DNA of 13,482 nucleotides from Candidatus Cloacimonadota bacterium (GTDB lineage Bacteria > Cloacimonadota > Cloacimonadia > Cloacimonadales > Cloacimonadaceae). A model generated the notes under the pieces. That model did no database searches. It was not told the DNA's origin and saw nothing but the letters and a program-made list of their open reading frames with translations. How positions within the stretch are numbered: the stretch's first letter is position 1; the number at the start of each line of letters is the position of its first letter. The translations under genes were made by a program, and so were the position numbers. Shown piece after piece: positions 6,376 to 13,482 of this stretch. The DNA is taken from assembly GCA_023228125.1 (NCBI GenBank), contig JALOBT010000057.1, positions 1-13,482 of the forward strand, read 5' to 3'.

Positions 6376-7702
6376 AAAGAAAACCAAAGCAAGACCCAAG
6401 CCCAAAAGAATTAAACACAAAAACAGCAGGCCCAGACTGGGGTTGTACCTCATCGCAGGTCTGATCAGCATATTGATAATGTGGGCTTTGCTCCACGAGC
6501 CTAAGGATGCCCTACAGGATACTCAAGCTCTAGCCTCAAATGGGATCACCAAGGATGCAGATGCTCCCTCCAAGGGGGCTAAACCGAAGGCCGAAAAGAC
6601 CAAGACCAAGACCAGGGCAAAGAATGAGACCAAAGTAGTGGAAGAAGAGAAAATAGAGCCTGTTGCGGTGGTCAAGCCTGTCGAAAAGCCGAAGCCAAAA
6701 GCCGGGGAAACTGAGCTTGATCTGGCCATTCGGACGGCTGCGGACAAGCTTGGTGTGCCTGCAAAGGCTATTAAGCGTAAAAAATCGGGAGAAGCGATCC
6801 AGTATTCAGTTCCCATAGATCGTGCTCTGATGGACCTCACTTATGCCAATATGATCTTCAAGGGTGAATTGGAAAGATCTGGAGCTGCCCTGAAAAGCGG
6901 CACAGACGACAGCAATAAACAAACCCTGGTCTTCGAGCAAAAAGGCATCCCAAGCCAGTATCATTTAGTGCTTTATTACGATTCCAGCATCTACAAAGGC
7001 AAGACAGATCACCAAACCATCACTATCGTGGTGGACGATTTTGGCTCGATCGGCTCTGATTTGTTGGATGGCTTTTTCAGCTTGGATACCCAGGTCTGTT
7101 TTGCCATCTTCCCGGGGCAGAAGAATAGCGTTCTTACCATGCAAAAGGCTCAGAACCAGGGCAGGGAAAGCCTGATCCATGTACCTATGGAGCCCATCGG
7201 TTATCCCAGAATCGATCCCGGTGACAATGCCATTTTGTTGCAACACACAGAGGCGCAGATCAAGCGTACTCTTACGCAGTTCATCACAGAATTGCCGGCC
7301 TGCATCGGAATAAACAATCACATGGGCAGCCTGGCAACCACCGATGCGGATGTGATGCTCTCGGTGATGAAAACCCTCAAAGAACACAATAAAGTCTTTT
7401 TGGATAGCCGCACGACCAATGTCTCGGTGGCTTACCAAACCGCGCAGAAAGCCCATATCAAGGCCTTTCGCAATGATATATTTTTGGATAGTCCCAATAT
7501 TAACCAATCCACCATGGAAGCCAAGCTGAGCCGCATTATAAAGCTCTCAAAATCCCAAAATCACGTAATCGCGATCACACACTGTCACAACCGGGATAAG
7601 CTGGAGTATCTGAAGGCCATTATCAGCAGGCTCAAGAAGGCTGGATTTATCCTGATTCCACTCTCTGAAGTGGGAGAATACGAAGTACCGGAGATATTAT
7701 GA
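6362..7702 (+). CDS. Membrane-anchored divergent polysaccharide deacetylase
   Basis: A 446-residue protein. Residues 1-25 are very basic, followed by one membrane helix (about 26-43), giving an N-in signal anchor with the rest in the periplasm. Residues 45-115 are a Lys/Glu/Ala/Pro-rich linker. The catalytic part (about 218-440) matches the divergent polysaccharide deacetylase family (YibQ/DUF610 type, a carbohydrate esterase 4 relative). Visible motifs are VVDDFG (223-228), HVPMEP (273-278), NNHMGS (318-323), FLDSRT (346-351), DIFLDS (372-377) and THCH (406-409). Asp225/Asp226, His320 and the histidines of THCH are candidate metal or catalytic residues. Activity is not well established for this family, so deacetylation of an envelope glycan is a family-based guess. 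AGGTG (6353-6357) precedes the ATG, which overlaps the upstream gene by 14 bp; the 3' end overlaps uppP by ATGA. Confidence 0.85.
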   Translation: MARIKKKTKARPKPKRIKHKNSRPRLGLYLIAGLISILIMWALLHEPKDALQDTQALASNGITKDADAPSKGAKPKAEKTKTKTRAKNETKVVEEEKIEPVAVVKPVEKPKPKAGETELDLAIRTAADKLGVPAKAIKRKKSGEAIQYSVPIDRALMDLTYANMIFKGELERSGAALKSGTDDSNKQTLVFEQKGIPSQYHLVLYYDSSIYKGKTDHQTITIVVDDFGSIGSDLLDGFFSLDTQVCFAIFPGQKNSVLTMQKAQNQGRESLIHVPMEPIGYPRIDPGDNAILLQHTEAQIKRTLTQFITELPACIGINNHMGSLATTDADVMLSVMKTLKEHNKVFLDSRTTNVSVAYQTAQKAHIKAFRNDIFLDSPNINQSTMEAKLSRIIKLSKSQNHVIAITHCHNRDKLEYLKAIISRLKKAGFILIPLSEVGEYEVPEIL

Positions 7703-8511
7703 ATTATCTACAAGCAATTATTTTAGGCATCATCCAGGGGCTGACCGAGTTTATCCCAGTCAGCTCTTCCGGACACCTGGTCTTAGCTCAACATTTCTTT
7801 GGCATAGAAAGTGCGGATAACATTACTTTCGAGGTCTTTATGCATCTGGGCACCCTGCTGGCGGTGCTGATATTCTTCCGCAAACTGATCTGGGAGCTGA
7901 TCCGTTCACTCTTTTGCTGGAAATCCAACCTTGAAAGTGAGCCACATCGCAACAACCGCGCTTTGATCGTGTATTTGATCATAGCCACCCTGGTCACGGG
8001 TGTCTTTTACCTGATCTTCAAGGATATACTTGAAGGGGCCTATCAGAATCCGCTGCTGGTCTCCTTTATGCTGCTCATCACAGGGGCGATGATCTTTGCC
8101 TCAGACTTTGTGAAAAACACCTCGATTCCGGCCTCGAATACCGGTTTTTTGAAGTCTGCCTTCATCGGTTTGGCGCAAGGGCTGGCCATCATGCCAGGCA
8201 TCAGCCGCTCTGGAGCCACCATCACAGCCTCGCTTTTCTGCGGGATCAAGCGCAAGGACGCCGCGCATTTCTCCTTTTTGCTGTCCATCCCGGCCATTTT
8301 GGCTGCTAATATCTCAGAATTGCCAGCCTTGATGGCTCTTGATACCGGCGTTTTAGGTATCTATCTGGCTGGATTTGCAGCCTCGTTTGTAGCTGGATAT
8401 CTGGTGATTGCCGCTTTGATTCGTTTGATTCAGGCAGGATCGCTAAAGTATTTTGCCTTTTACGTGTGGCTGGTAGCCCTCGCCTTTATCGGCTATATTC
8501 TGATAGTATAA
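7699..8511 (+). CDS. uppP: Undecaprenyl-diphosphatase UppP (BacA)
   Basis: A 270-residue integral membrane enzyme that removes a phosphate from undecaprenyl diphosphate, recycling the lipid carrier used for peptidoglycan and other envelope glycans. Both family signatures are intact. The first is QGLTEFIPVSSSGH (13-26), giving the Q/E-xxx-E pair (Gln13, Glu17), the serine run and His26. The second is PGISRSGAT (166-174) with the essential Arg170. Several hydrophobic helices and a length close to the E. coli protein (273) complete the match. Overproduction of this family gives bacitracin tolerance, but here it looks like the housekeeping enzyme. The start ATG overlaps the deacetylase stop (ATGA) and has GGAG at 7690-7693. 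Placement after an envelope deacetylase fits a glycan-related operon. Confidence 0.96.
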   Translation: MNYLQAIILGIIQGLTEFIPVSSSGHLVLAQHFFGIESADNITFEVFMHLGTLLAVLIFFRKLIWELIRSLFCWKSNLESEPHRNNRALIVYLIIATLVTGVFYLIFKDILEGAYQNPLLVSFMLLITGAMIFASDFVKNTSIPASNTGFLKSAFIGLAQGLAIMPGISRSGATITASLFCGIKRKDAAHFSFLLSIPAILAANISELPALMALDTGVLGIYLAGFAASFVAGYLVIAALIRLIQAGSLKYFAFYVWLVALAFIGYILIV

Positions 8512-9512
8512 TGGCTGAAAGTATTGCTGCCCGGGCCTTTGCTTCGCACCGGCCGGTCCTGGGGCAAAACTATCTCATTCAAGGTAGCGATGCCCATCTG
8601 ATCGATAAGGTGCTGGATCAGATCAAACGTGCCCTGCGGCGAGAGAGCGAAATCGATATCTCCATCGTCTATGGCGATGAGATCAAGGCCGCTTTCCTGG
8701 CTGAGCATCTGGATACATTCACCATCTTTTCCAGCTCCAAACTCGTCATCATCAGAAATACCGAAGCTATGCTCAAGAAAGAGCTGGAAGTGCTGGCGGC
8801 GTATTTTGAATCACCGTCTGAGATCCAAACTTTGGCCATTGTGACCGAAAAGGCCAATAAGACCCTGGGCACCTGGAAAAAGATCGCTGCAAATAGCTAC
8901 ACAGTGAACTGCGATCCCCCTCGTTTTGCCAGTGAAATGCGTACTTGGCTGATGGAAGAGCTCAGGCGCATGGCTAAGACTATGACGCCTGCTGCCGCCA
9001 CGGAATTTACCAATCGCATCGAGCTGGATTACTCCACTGCAGCCAATGAGTTGGCCAAGATTGATCTGCTGGTAGGCTCTCGAAAACAAATCACCGAAAA
9101 GGACCTGGATAGCCTCGGCGGCTCCAGAGCAGGAACGCAGATCGACTTTTTCCGGGCCCTGGGTGCCAGGCAAATCAAAACGGCCCTTCAGGCGATGGAC
9201 CTGATGCTGGAATCAGATTGGGAGCCCCTGCAGATTCACTTTTCTGTGTTTCGCTTTTTCGTGAATCTCTGGAAGATCCAATTGCTCAGAGCCAGGCATA
9301 TCACCGACATCGAAATCAGCAGCAGCCACATCATGGACATCTATTCTACTCAGCGTAAAGAGTACTTAGGTTTTGCCAGGAATTACTCTATTAAAAGCTT
9401 GGAGAAGATTATGGAAATCCTCTTATCAACAGATTACAAACTAAAAAGCAGCAACATCGATAAACGATTAGAGCTTGATCTCAGCATTATCGAGATCTTG
9501 GGACAAAAATGA
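8511..9512 (+). CDS. holA: DNA polymerase III delta subunit HolA
   Basis: A 333-residue clamp-loader subunit that opens the beta sliding clamp during loading onto primed DNA. The chosen start is the ATG at 8511, which shares one base with the uppP stop (TAATG); the frame is open further up to GTG at 8466, but that would add 15 residues encoded inside uppP. Family features are the N-terminal YLIQGSDAHLIDKVL (about 21-35), the central FASEMRTWLMEELRR (139-153) and NELAKIDLL (179-187), and the C-terminal DYKLKSSNIDKRLELDL (308-324). Length is near that of E. coli HolA (343). No separate ribosome-binding site is evident, so expression likely depends on translational coupling with uppP. Sequence similarity in this family is low; the identification rests on the pattern and length. 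Confidence 0.85.
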   Translation: MAESIAARAFASHRPVLGQNYLIQGSDAHLIDKVLDQIKRALRRESEIDISIVYGDEIKAAFLAEHLDTFTIFSSSKLVIIRNTEAMLKKELEVLAAYFESPSEIQTLAIVTEKANKTLGTWKKIAANSYTVNCDPPRFASEMRTWLMEELRRMAKTMTPAAATEFTNRIELDYSTAANELAKIDLLVGSRKQITEKDLDSLGGSRAGTQIDFFRALGARQIKTALQAMDLMLESDWEPLQIHFSVFRFFVNLWKIQLLRARHITDIEISSSHIMDIYSTQRKEYLGFARNYSIKSLEKIMEILLSTDYKLKSSNIDKRLELDLSIIEILGQK

Positions 9513-10945
9513 AACAGAGTGGAATCTTACTGCATATCAGCAGCTTGTGTACAGATTATGGAATTGGGGATTTGGGGCCTGAGGCCTACCGTTTTGCAGA
9601 CTATTTGGCCGAGGAAGGCCATCAGTTTTGGCAGATTCTGCCCCTGAATCATTGCGGTTATGGCAATTCCCCTTACAATCCCATCTCAGCCTTTGCCTGG
9701 AACCCTTATTTGATCAGCCCGGAGCTTTTGGTGCTTGATAATCTGCTGGATGAAGCTGAGCTCAAAACTCTTCCCCGCAATGATATGGTAGATTTTAACG
9801 CGGTGCAGAAGCTGAAGCAAACTCTGCTGACCAGTGCTGCCCTGCGCTATCTGAAAACACATGATATCGACAAATACATCCAGGAAAATGCCTGGCATTT
9901 GAAGCCTTACCTCAGTTTCTTGAAACTCAAAGAGCTGAATGGTAATGACAAGTGGTATAGCTGGCCGCAGGCGCAACGCGTCTTTTCTGAGGAATTGTAT
10001 CAGGAACATGCTCAGGATCCCCTGGTGAGGGAAGCGGCTGCTTTGCAGGCCATTTTCGAAGATCAATTTGCCCGTCTCAAAGAGGTTCTGATCCAGAAGG
10101 GCATCCGGCTCATCGGTGATCTGCCGCTATATCTTAGCTACGAAAGTGCCGAGGTCTGGGCGCATCAAAAGCTTTTTGATCTGGATGAGCAGGGGCGCAG
10201 GCTCAGTGTGGCGGGGGTTCCGCCAGATGCCTTCTCCGCTTCGGGACAGCTTTGGGGAAATCCCATTTACCGTTGGGACCGTTTGGCGGACAGTGGATTT
10301 GAGCTCTTTCGCCGGCGCTTCGGCCATGTTCTGAACTTCATCGATCTCTTGCGCTTGGATCACTTTATAGGCTATGTGAACTACTGGAAAGTGCCCTGCC
10401 CTGAGACGAAAGTTCCCGAAACCGCAGAAACCGGAAACTGGGTGCGGGCTCTGCCGGAAGCCTTTTTTGCCAGCATCAAAGAGGAATTTGGCACCGAGCG
10501 TTTTATCGCCGAGGATTTGGGTATATTGAATCAAGATGTCTGTCAGGTTCGGGAATCTCTGGGCTTACCAGGTATGATCATCCTGCAATTTTGCTTTGAA
10601 GAAAGCGTTCCAGATGTGCAAAACTTCCCTTCAGACCGCTTTATCTATACCGGAACTCACGATAACAACACCACTCTGGGCTGGTGGAATGAATTGCCTT
10701 CGAATTCTTCTTCCAGGCTGAATCTCAGTGTGTTTTGCAAACGCTTTTTGTCGCATTATGAGCTGCCCAACGAAGAGAATGTCCATCAAATCCTCATCGA
10801 TGTCGCGCGTATCTCCGCTTGTGAGAAAATGATCTTCCCCATGCAGGATATCCTGGGTCTGGGCATAGACGCGCGGATGAATATCCCCGGCACTGCGCTG
10901 GGCAATTGGCAATGGCGCATGCAGAGGCCGATAGAAGAGTGGTAA
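9509..10945 (+). CDS. malQ: 4-alpha-glucanotransferase (amylomaltase) MalQ
   Basis: A 478-residue GH77 enzyme that transfers alpha-1,4-glucan segments between maltooligosaccharides or glycogen chains in the cytoplasm. Signatures seen: GIGDLGPEAYRFADYL (18-33), SPYNPISAFAWNPYLI (54-69), the GVPPDAFSASGQLWGNP loop (236-252), nucleophile Asp284 in LRLDHF, acid/base Glu335 in FIAEDLG and the third acidic residue Asp385 in GTHDNNT. It is the short, bacterial amylomaltase type without the N-terminal insertion of E. coli MalQ (about 694). It ends at IEEW soon after the conserved NWQWRM, about 20 residues earlier than is usual. The ATG overlaps the holA stop (ATGA). The gene is last in the operon, with no hairpin before the convergent gene 7 bp away. 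Confidence 0.95.
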   Translation: MKQSGILLHISSLCTDYGIGDLGPEAYRFADYLAEEGHQFWQILPLNHCGYGNSPYNPISAFAWNPYLISPELLVLDNLLDEAELKTLPRNDMVDFNAVQKLKQTLLTSAALRYLKTHDIDKYIQENAWHLKPYLSFLKLKELNGNDKWYSWPQAQRVFSEELYQEHAQDPLVREAAALQAIFEDQFARLKEVLIQKGIRLIGDLPLYLSYESAEVWAHQKLFDLDEQGRRLSVAGVPPDAFSASGQLWGNPIYRWDRLADSGFELFRRRFGHVLNFIDLLRLDHFIGYVNYWKVPCPETKVPETAETGNWVRALPEAFFASIKEEFGTERFIAEDLGILNQDVCQVRESLGLPGMIILQFCFEESVPDVQNFPSDRFIYTGTHDNNTTLGWWNELPSNSSSRLNLSVFCKRFLSHYELPNEENVHQILIDVARISACEKMIFPMQDILGLGIDARMNIPGTALGNWQWRMQRPIEEW

Positions 10946-10952
10946 TCCTGGC

Positions 10953-13482
10953 TTAATCTGCTGAGACGATATTTACACTGGCTCTCACCACTCCGGCGCG
11001 GATTCTGGTATGCGGCTCCAACAGGCATTGCCTGCCATCTTGAGTGCTGAAGAAATCCTTTTGTGAGGCTGTGAGCGGGAGACTGCCAAAGCCTTGAATC
11101 AGGATCAGAGTAGCCTTGATAGCCTCAAAGCCGGTATTGATTACTCCCTGTTCCTGGCTGAGATAGTCCACCAGATTCTTCTCATCGATAGAGGGGCAGA
11201 TGATGCCAATGGCACCGCTATCTGCCAGGTATTTCAGCTCTATGAGATCAGGGCTGTAACCCAAAGCCAAAATGCTGTTCTCGGGAAACTCTACCATGGA
11301 TGGCTCTGCTCTATATATGAGTCTGCCGTGCACAGTATTTCCCCAACCGATGCTGGCATACAGCCGCTTCCCCTGATAGCTGATAGCCACAGCTTTGTTC
11401 GGCTCTATTTTGGTGATCTTCCCCGGCACATGCGCCAGGTAGTTATGCGGTTTGGCTTTGTAGTGGATAGTCATGATGGCATTCTTTGTGTCATAATCAA
11501 CGACCTCACCGGTGGTGGGAGATATCGCCATGGCCACTCCAGAAGTATGCAATTTTTGTGCGAGCATATCGCCATGATAGACGAAGTCTCCCACTTTCTT
11601 TTTCAGATACCACTTGATTTTCTTGGGGGGGATATTCATTTTCTGCGCGAGGTTTACCTTCACAGGTTTTGAACTGTAATCCTGAATCTCCGAGGCCACC
11701 ACTATACCACTGTGATAATCGATGAATTCCACTTTGCCGCGCACCGGCGATTTGAAGGGCAGTTTATTCCGGCTTTGAGGTAGGGCGGCCATCAGAATCT
11801 GGTCAAAATCGATCCTGTCCCCAGTCTGGACTTGAATGTGCTCGCGAATCTGCTGATCACTGGCATCCGGGCAGTAAGAATTAGCGTTGATCACATAGAG
11901 GCGCGGTGGATTGTAACGGTTTACGGCCACAATGTCATCGGGGTTCACTATCTCGGATTCGGAGGCCAGTATGTCGCCACTGTAAGGCAGCTCTACCACG
12001 CGGGTAAATTCTCCGCTTTGGGCCTGATTATCGTTAGCAAAAATCAGTTCCGGCGCATCCTCGGGATACAGGTTCAAAGCAGATTCTGTCACAGAACTGT
12101 AGCTATCCTGGGAGAGCCTGGTATCTATGATGATGCTCAGATCGGTAGTCACAGTGCGGGTAGCTTCCTCGCCGTTGATAAAGCACTTCTTGGCCGCCGT
12201 AAATACTATGGTTTGTCCGGCTTTGGCTTCGATCACCTGAAAGGTATCGCTGCGAATGTTTATCTTCTGCCCACCCGGCAGCGCAGCTTCCAGGATGGAA
12301 ATGCCTTTCTTCTGAGGGAAATGGGGGCGGATATAAATCGCCACATTCAACAGGCAATCTTTGTTCAACAGCTTTGTAGCCAAGCCTTCATTGCTTTCGG
12401 AGAGCACTCCCAGATGCGGGCTGATGAAATGGCGGTCTATGGCCAATTCTGTGATTCCACTGGGCTTAAAACCCGAGATCAGGATATCTATGCACTGCAT
12501 CAAGTTTTGAGCATGGGCAAAGACCCCACCGGCGCCGATCACCAAGTCTATGTCACTGGGAAAAAAAGAGTGTTTCCTCTCATTTTCCATGTATTCAAAT
12601 TTCTCCTGATACTTGTCTTGAGTGCTATTCTTGATTGCCTCCAGATAGCCAACCTTCTCGGTATTAAAGTGCATTTGCTGATGCTGGACAAAGGAGAGTT
12701 TAAGGGCACATTTGGCCAAAGCGTGTTCGATGCGGTACTGCTTTTGACTCTGTGGGTTGGTGGTGGGATACAGGGTCTTGTTCCCGATATAATTGCGAAT
12801 CTCAGCTTCGGTGATGGAGTTCGGCAGGAAGGCTTTGATGGCCTCAATACCGCTTTCTTTCAGCACATTCAGCGCACTATAGCTCATGCCCAGGTTTGCG
12901 CTCACGGTGCGTTGATAGTGATCGTTGATGCGGGTAAAAACGTCTGTGGTAGCACCGCCCACGTCAAAGGCGATCAGGTTTTGCCCTTCTTCGTTTCTCA
13001 GCTTGAGGATGGATTTCAGCACACCGGCGGGAGTAGGCAGGATGCTTTCGTGGACTAACTGTTTCAGCTTGCTATAGCCCGGAGCGCGCTCCATCACGTT
13101 TCCCATAAAGAGTTCCTGGATCTTCTCCTGGGTGGGCTTGAGGTTTTCCACATCGAGGGCAGGACGCAGATTTGGCAGAATATACAGATCAAAGTCTTGC
13201 GAGATCATGCGCTTGATCATGTGAGAGGCGTCCTTATTTCCAGCATAGATAGTGGGGATTTTGTTTTCGGTGGAAAACTTCGGCAGAGGCTTGGCAATGC
13301 GCAGAATCTCGGCCAGACGCAGCACGGAAGCTATCGCCCCACCATCAGTTCCGCCACAGAGGAGGATCATATCAGGACGTAGATTTCGCATGCTCAGCAT
13401 TTGATCCAGGGCGCTGCGTTTATCATCTATGGCAAAGACGTCCAGGATCACCCCTCCAGCCCCGTAGGCAGCCCGTTTGGCA
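10953..13482 (-). CDS. MutL/GlmL-like reactivase with long C-terminal extension (5' end off window)
   Basis: The frame stays open to the right edge: the ten codons before the GTG at 13451 read AKRAAYGAGG, so that GTG is an internal valine and the true start lies outside. Numbering from 13451, the ATPase part shows LLCGGTDGGA (31-40), the phosphate-binding FDVGGATTD (162-170) and the nucleotide-binding GAGGVFAH (306-313). These are typical of MutL/GlmL, the ASKHA-fold protein linked to B12-dependent glutamate mutase and related aminomutases and thought to reactivate them by exchanging damaged cobalamin. This is not the mismatch-repair MutL. Typical GlmL ends soon after the GAGG motif (about 460 residues in total). 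Here about 490 further residues follow, with barrel- or lipoyl-like stretches (about 540-710) and a terminal segment with LIQGFGSLPL (783-792) and IRAGVVRASV (817-826). A mutase gene may lie beyond the right edge. Confidence 0.82.
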   Translation of the reverse strand, partial: AKRAAYGAGGVILDVFAIDDKRSALDQMLSMRNLRPDMILLCGGTDGGAIASVLRLAEILRIAKPLPKFSTENKIPTIYAGNKDASHMIKRMISQDFDLYILPNLRPALDVENLKPTQEKIQELFMGNVMERAPGYSKLKQLVHESILPTPAGVLKSILKLRNEEGQNLIAFDVGGATTDVFTRINDHYQRTVSANLGMSYSALNVLKESGIEAIKAFLPNSITEAEIRNYIGNKTLYPTTNPQSQKQYRIEHALAKCALKLSFVQHQQMHFNTEKVGYLEAIKNSTQDKYQEKFEYMENERKHSFFPSDIDLVIGAGGVFAHAQNLMQCIDILISGFKPSGITELAIDRHFISPHLGVLSESNEGLATKLLNKDCLLNVAIYIRPHFPQKKGISILEAALPGGQKINIRSDTFQVIEAKAGQTIVFTAAKKCFINGEEATRTVTTDLSIIIDTRLSQDSYSSVTESALNLYPEDAPELIFANDNQAQSGEFTRVVELPYSGDILASESEIVNPDDIVAVNRYNPPRLYVINANSYCPDASDQQIREHIQVQTGDRIDFDQILMAALPQSRNKLPFKSPVRGKVEFIDYHSGIVVASEIQDYSSKPVKVNLAQKMNIPPKKIKWYLKKKVGDFVYHGDMLAQKLHTSGVAMAISPTTGEVVDYDTKNAIMTIHYKAKPHNYLAHVPGKITKIEPNKAVAISYQGKRLYASIGWGNTVHGRLIYRAEPSMVEFPENSILALGYSPDLIELKYLADSGAIGIICPSIDEKNLVDYLSQEQGVINTGFEAIKATLILIQGFGSLPLTASQKDFFSTQDGRQCLLEPHTRIRAGVVRASVNIVSAD

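Noticed and set aside
8466..8510. GTG start for holA 15 codons upstream
   Set aside because: It lies inside uppP. The ATG at 8511 gives the expected N-terminus and the common TAATG coupling.
10946..10952. Bidirectional terminator between malQ and the MutL-like gene
   Set aside because: The gap is 7 bp and no GC-rich stem with T-runs is visible across it.
11832..13058. 408-codon ORF on the + strand, and another at 11094-11672
   Set aside because: Both lie antisense to the MutL-like gene in exact codon register. Stops in that register need TTA, CTA or TCA in the real gene, which this genome avoids. The translations show no recognisable domain.
13449..13451. GTG as the start of the MutL-like gene
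   Set aside because: The frame remains open to the window edge and the missing upstream part should contain the first ATPase motif, so this is an internal valine.

Overview
The window reads as chromosomal DNA from a Gram-negative (diderm) bacterium, probably an anaerobe. It encodes secreted TPR and outer-membrane barrel proteins, a lipid-carrier phosphatase and a MutL/GlmL-type reactivase for a B12-dependent mutase. Amino-acid-fermenting groups such as Cloacimonadota would fit, but this placement is inferred from gene content and no marker gene confirms it. The coding regions look about balanced in G+C. They avoid TTA, CTA and TCA codons, which produces long false antisense ORFs.

Layout. Positions 1-1146 hold no convincing conventional gene, but they are dense in repeats and dyads. 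From left to right they contain: a 47-48 bp tandem repeat (4-125); a group of competing stems (118-217); a duplicated bipartite motif flanking a hairpin (272-373); a promoter-like TTGACT-17-GATAAG (399-427); a 10-bp inverted repeat (475-516); a long imperfect hairpin with 20-nt arms (554-624); two overlapping mini-ORFs (676-767); a 14-bp perfect palindrome (756-769); and a weak terminator-like hairpin (788-821). The stretch from about 430 onward is visibly more AT-rich than the genes.

Positions 1147-10945 form one tightly packed seven-gene run on the + strand: a secreted TPR protein, an outer-membrane beta-barrel, a six-helix membrane protein of unknown family, a membrane-anchored divergent polysaccharide deacetylase, UppP (undecaprenyl-diphosphatase), HolA (DNA polymerase III delta subunit) and MalQ (4-alpha-glucanotransferase). 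Six of the seven members either overlap the preceding gene or begin within 7 bp of it, so the set is very probably one operon. The first five are all envelope proteins and could work together on an envelope glycan or on outer-membrane assembly. holA and malQ appear to be passengers.

Positions 10953-13482 carry, convergently on the - strand and only 7 bp from the malQ stop, the 3' part of a large MutL/GlmL-like ASKHA ATPase. Its N-terminus lies beyond the right edge. It has an unusually long C-terminal extension that looks rich in beta-strands and lipoyl/barrel-like.
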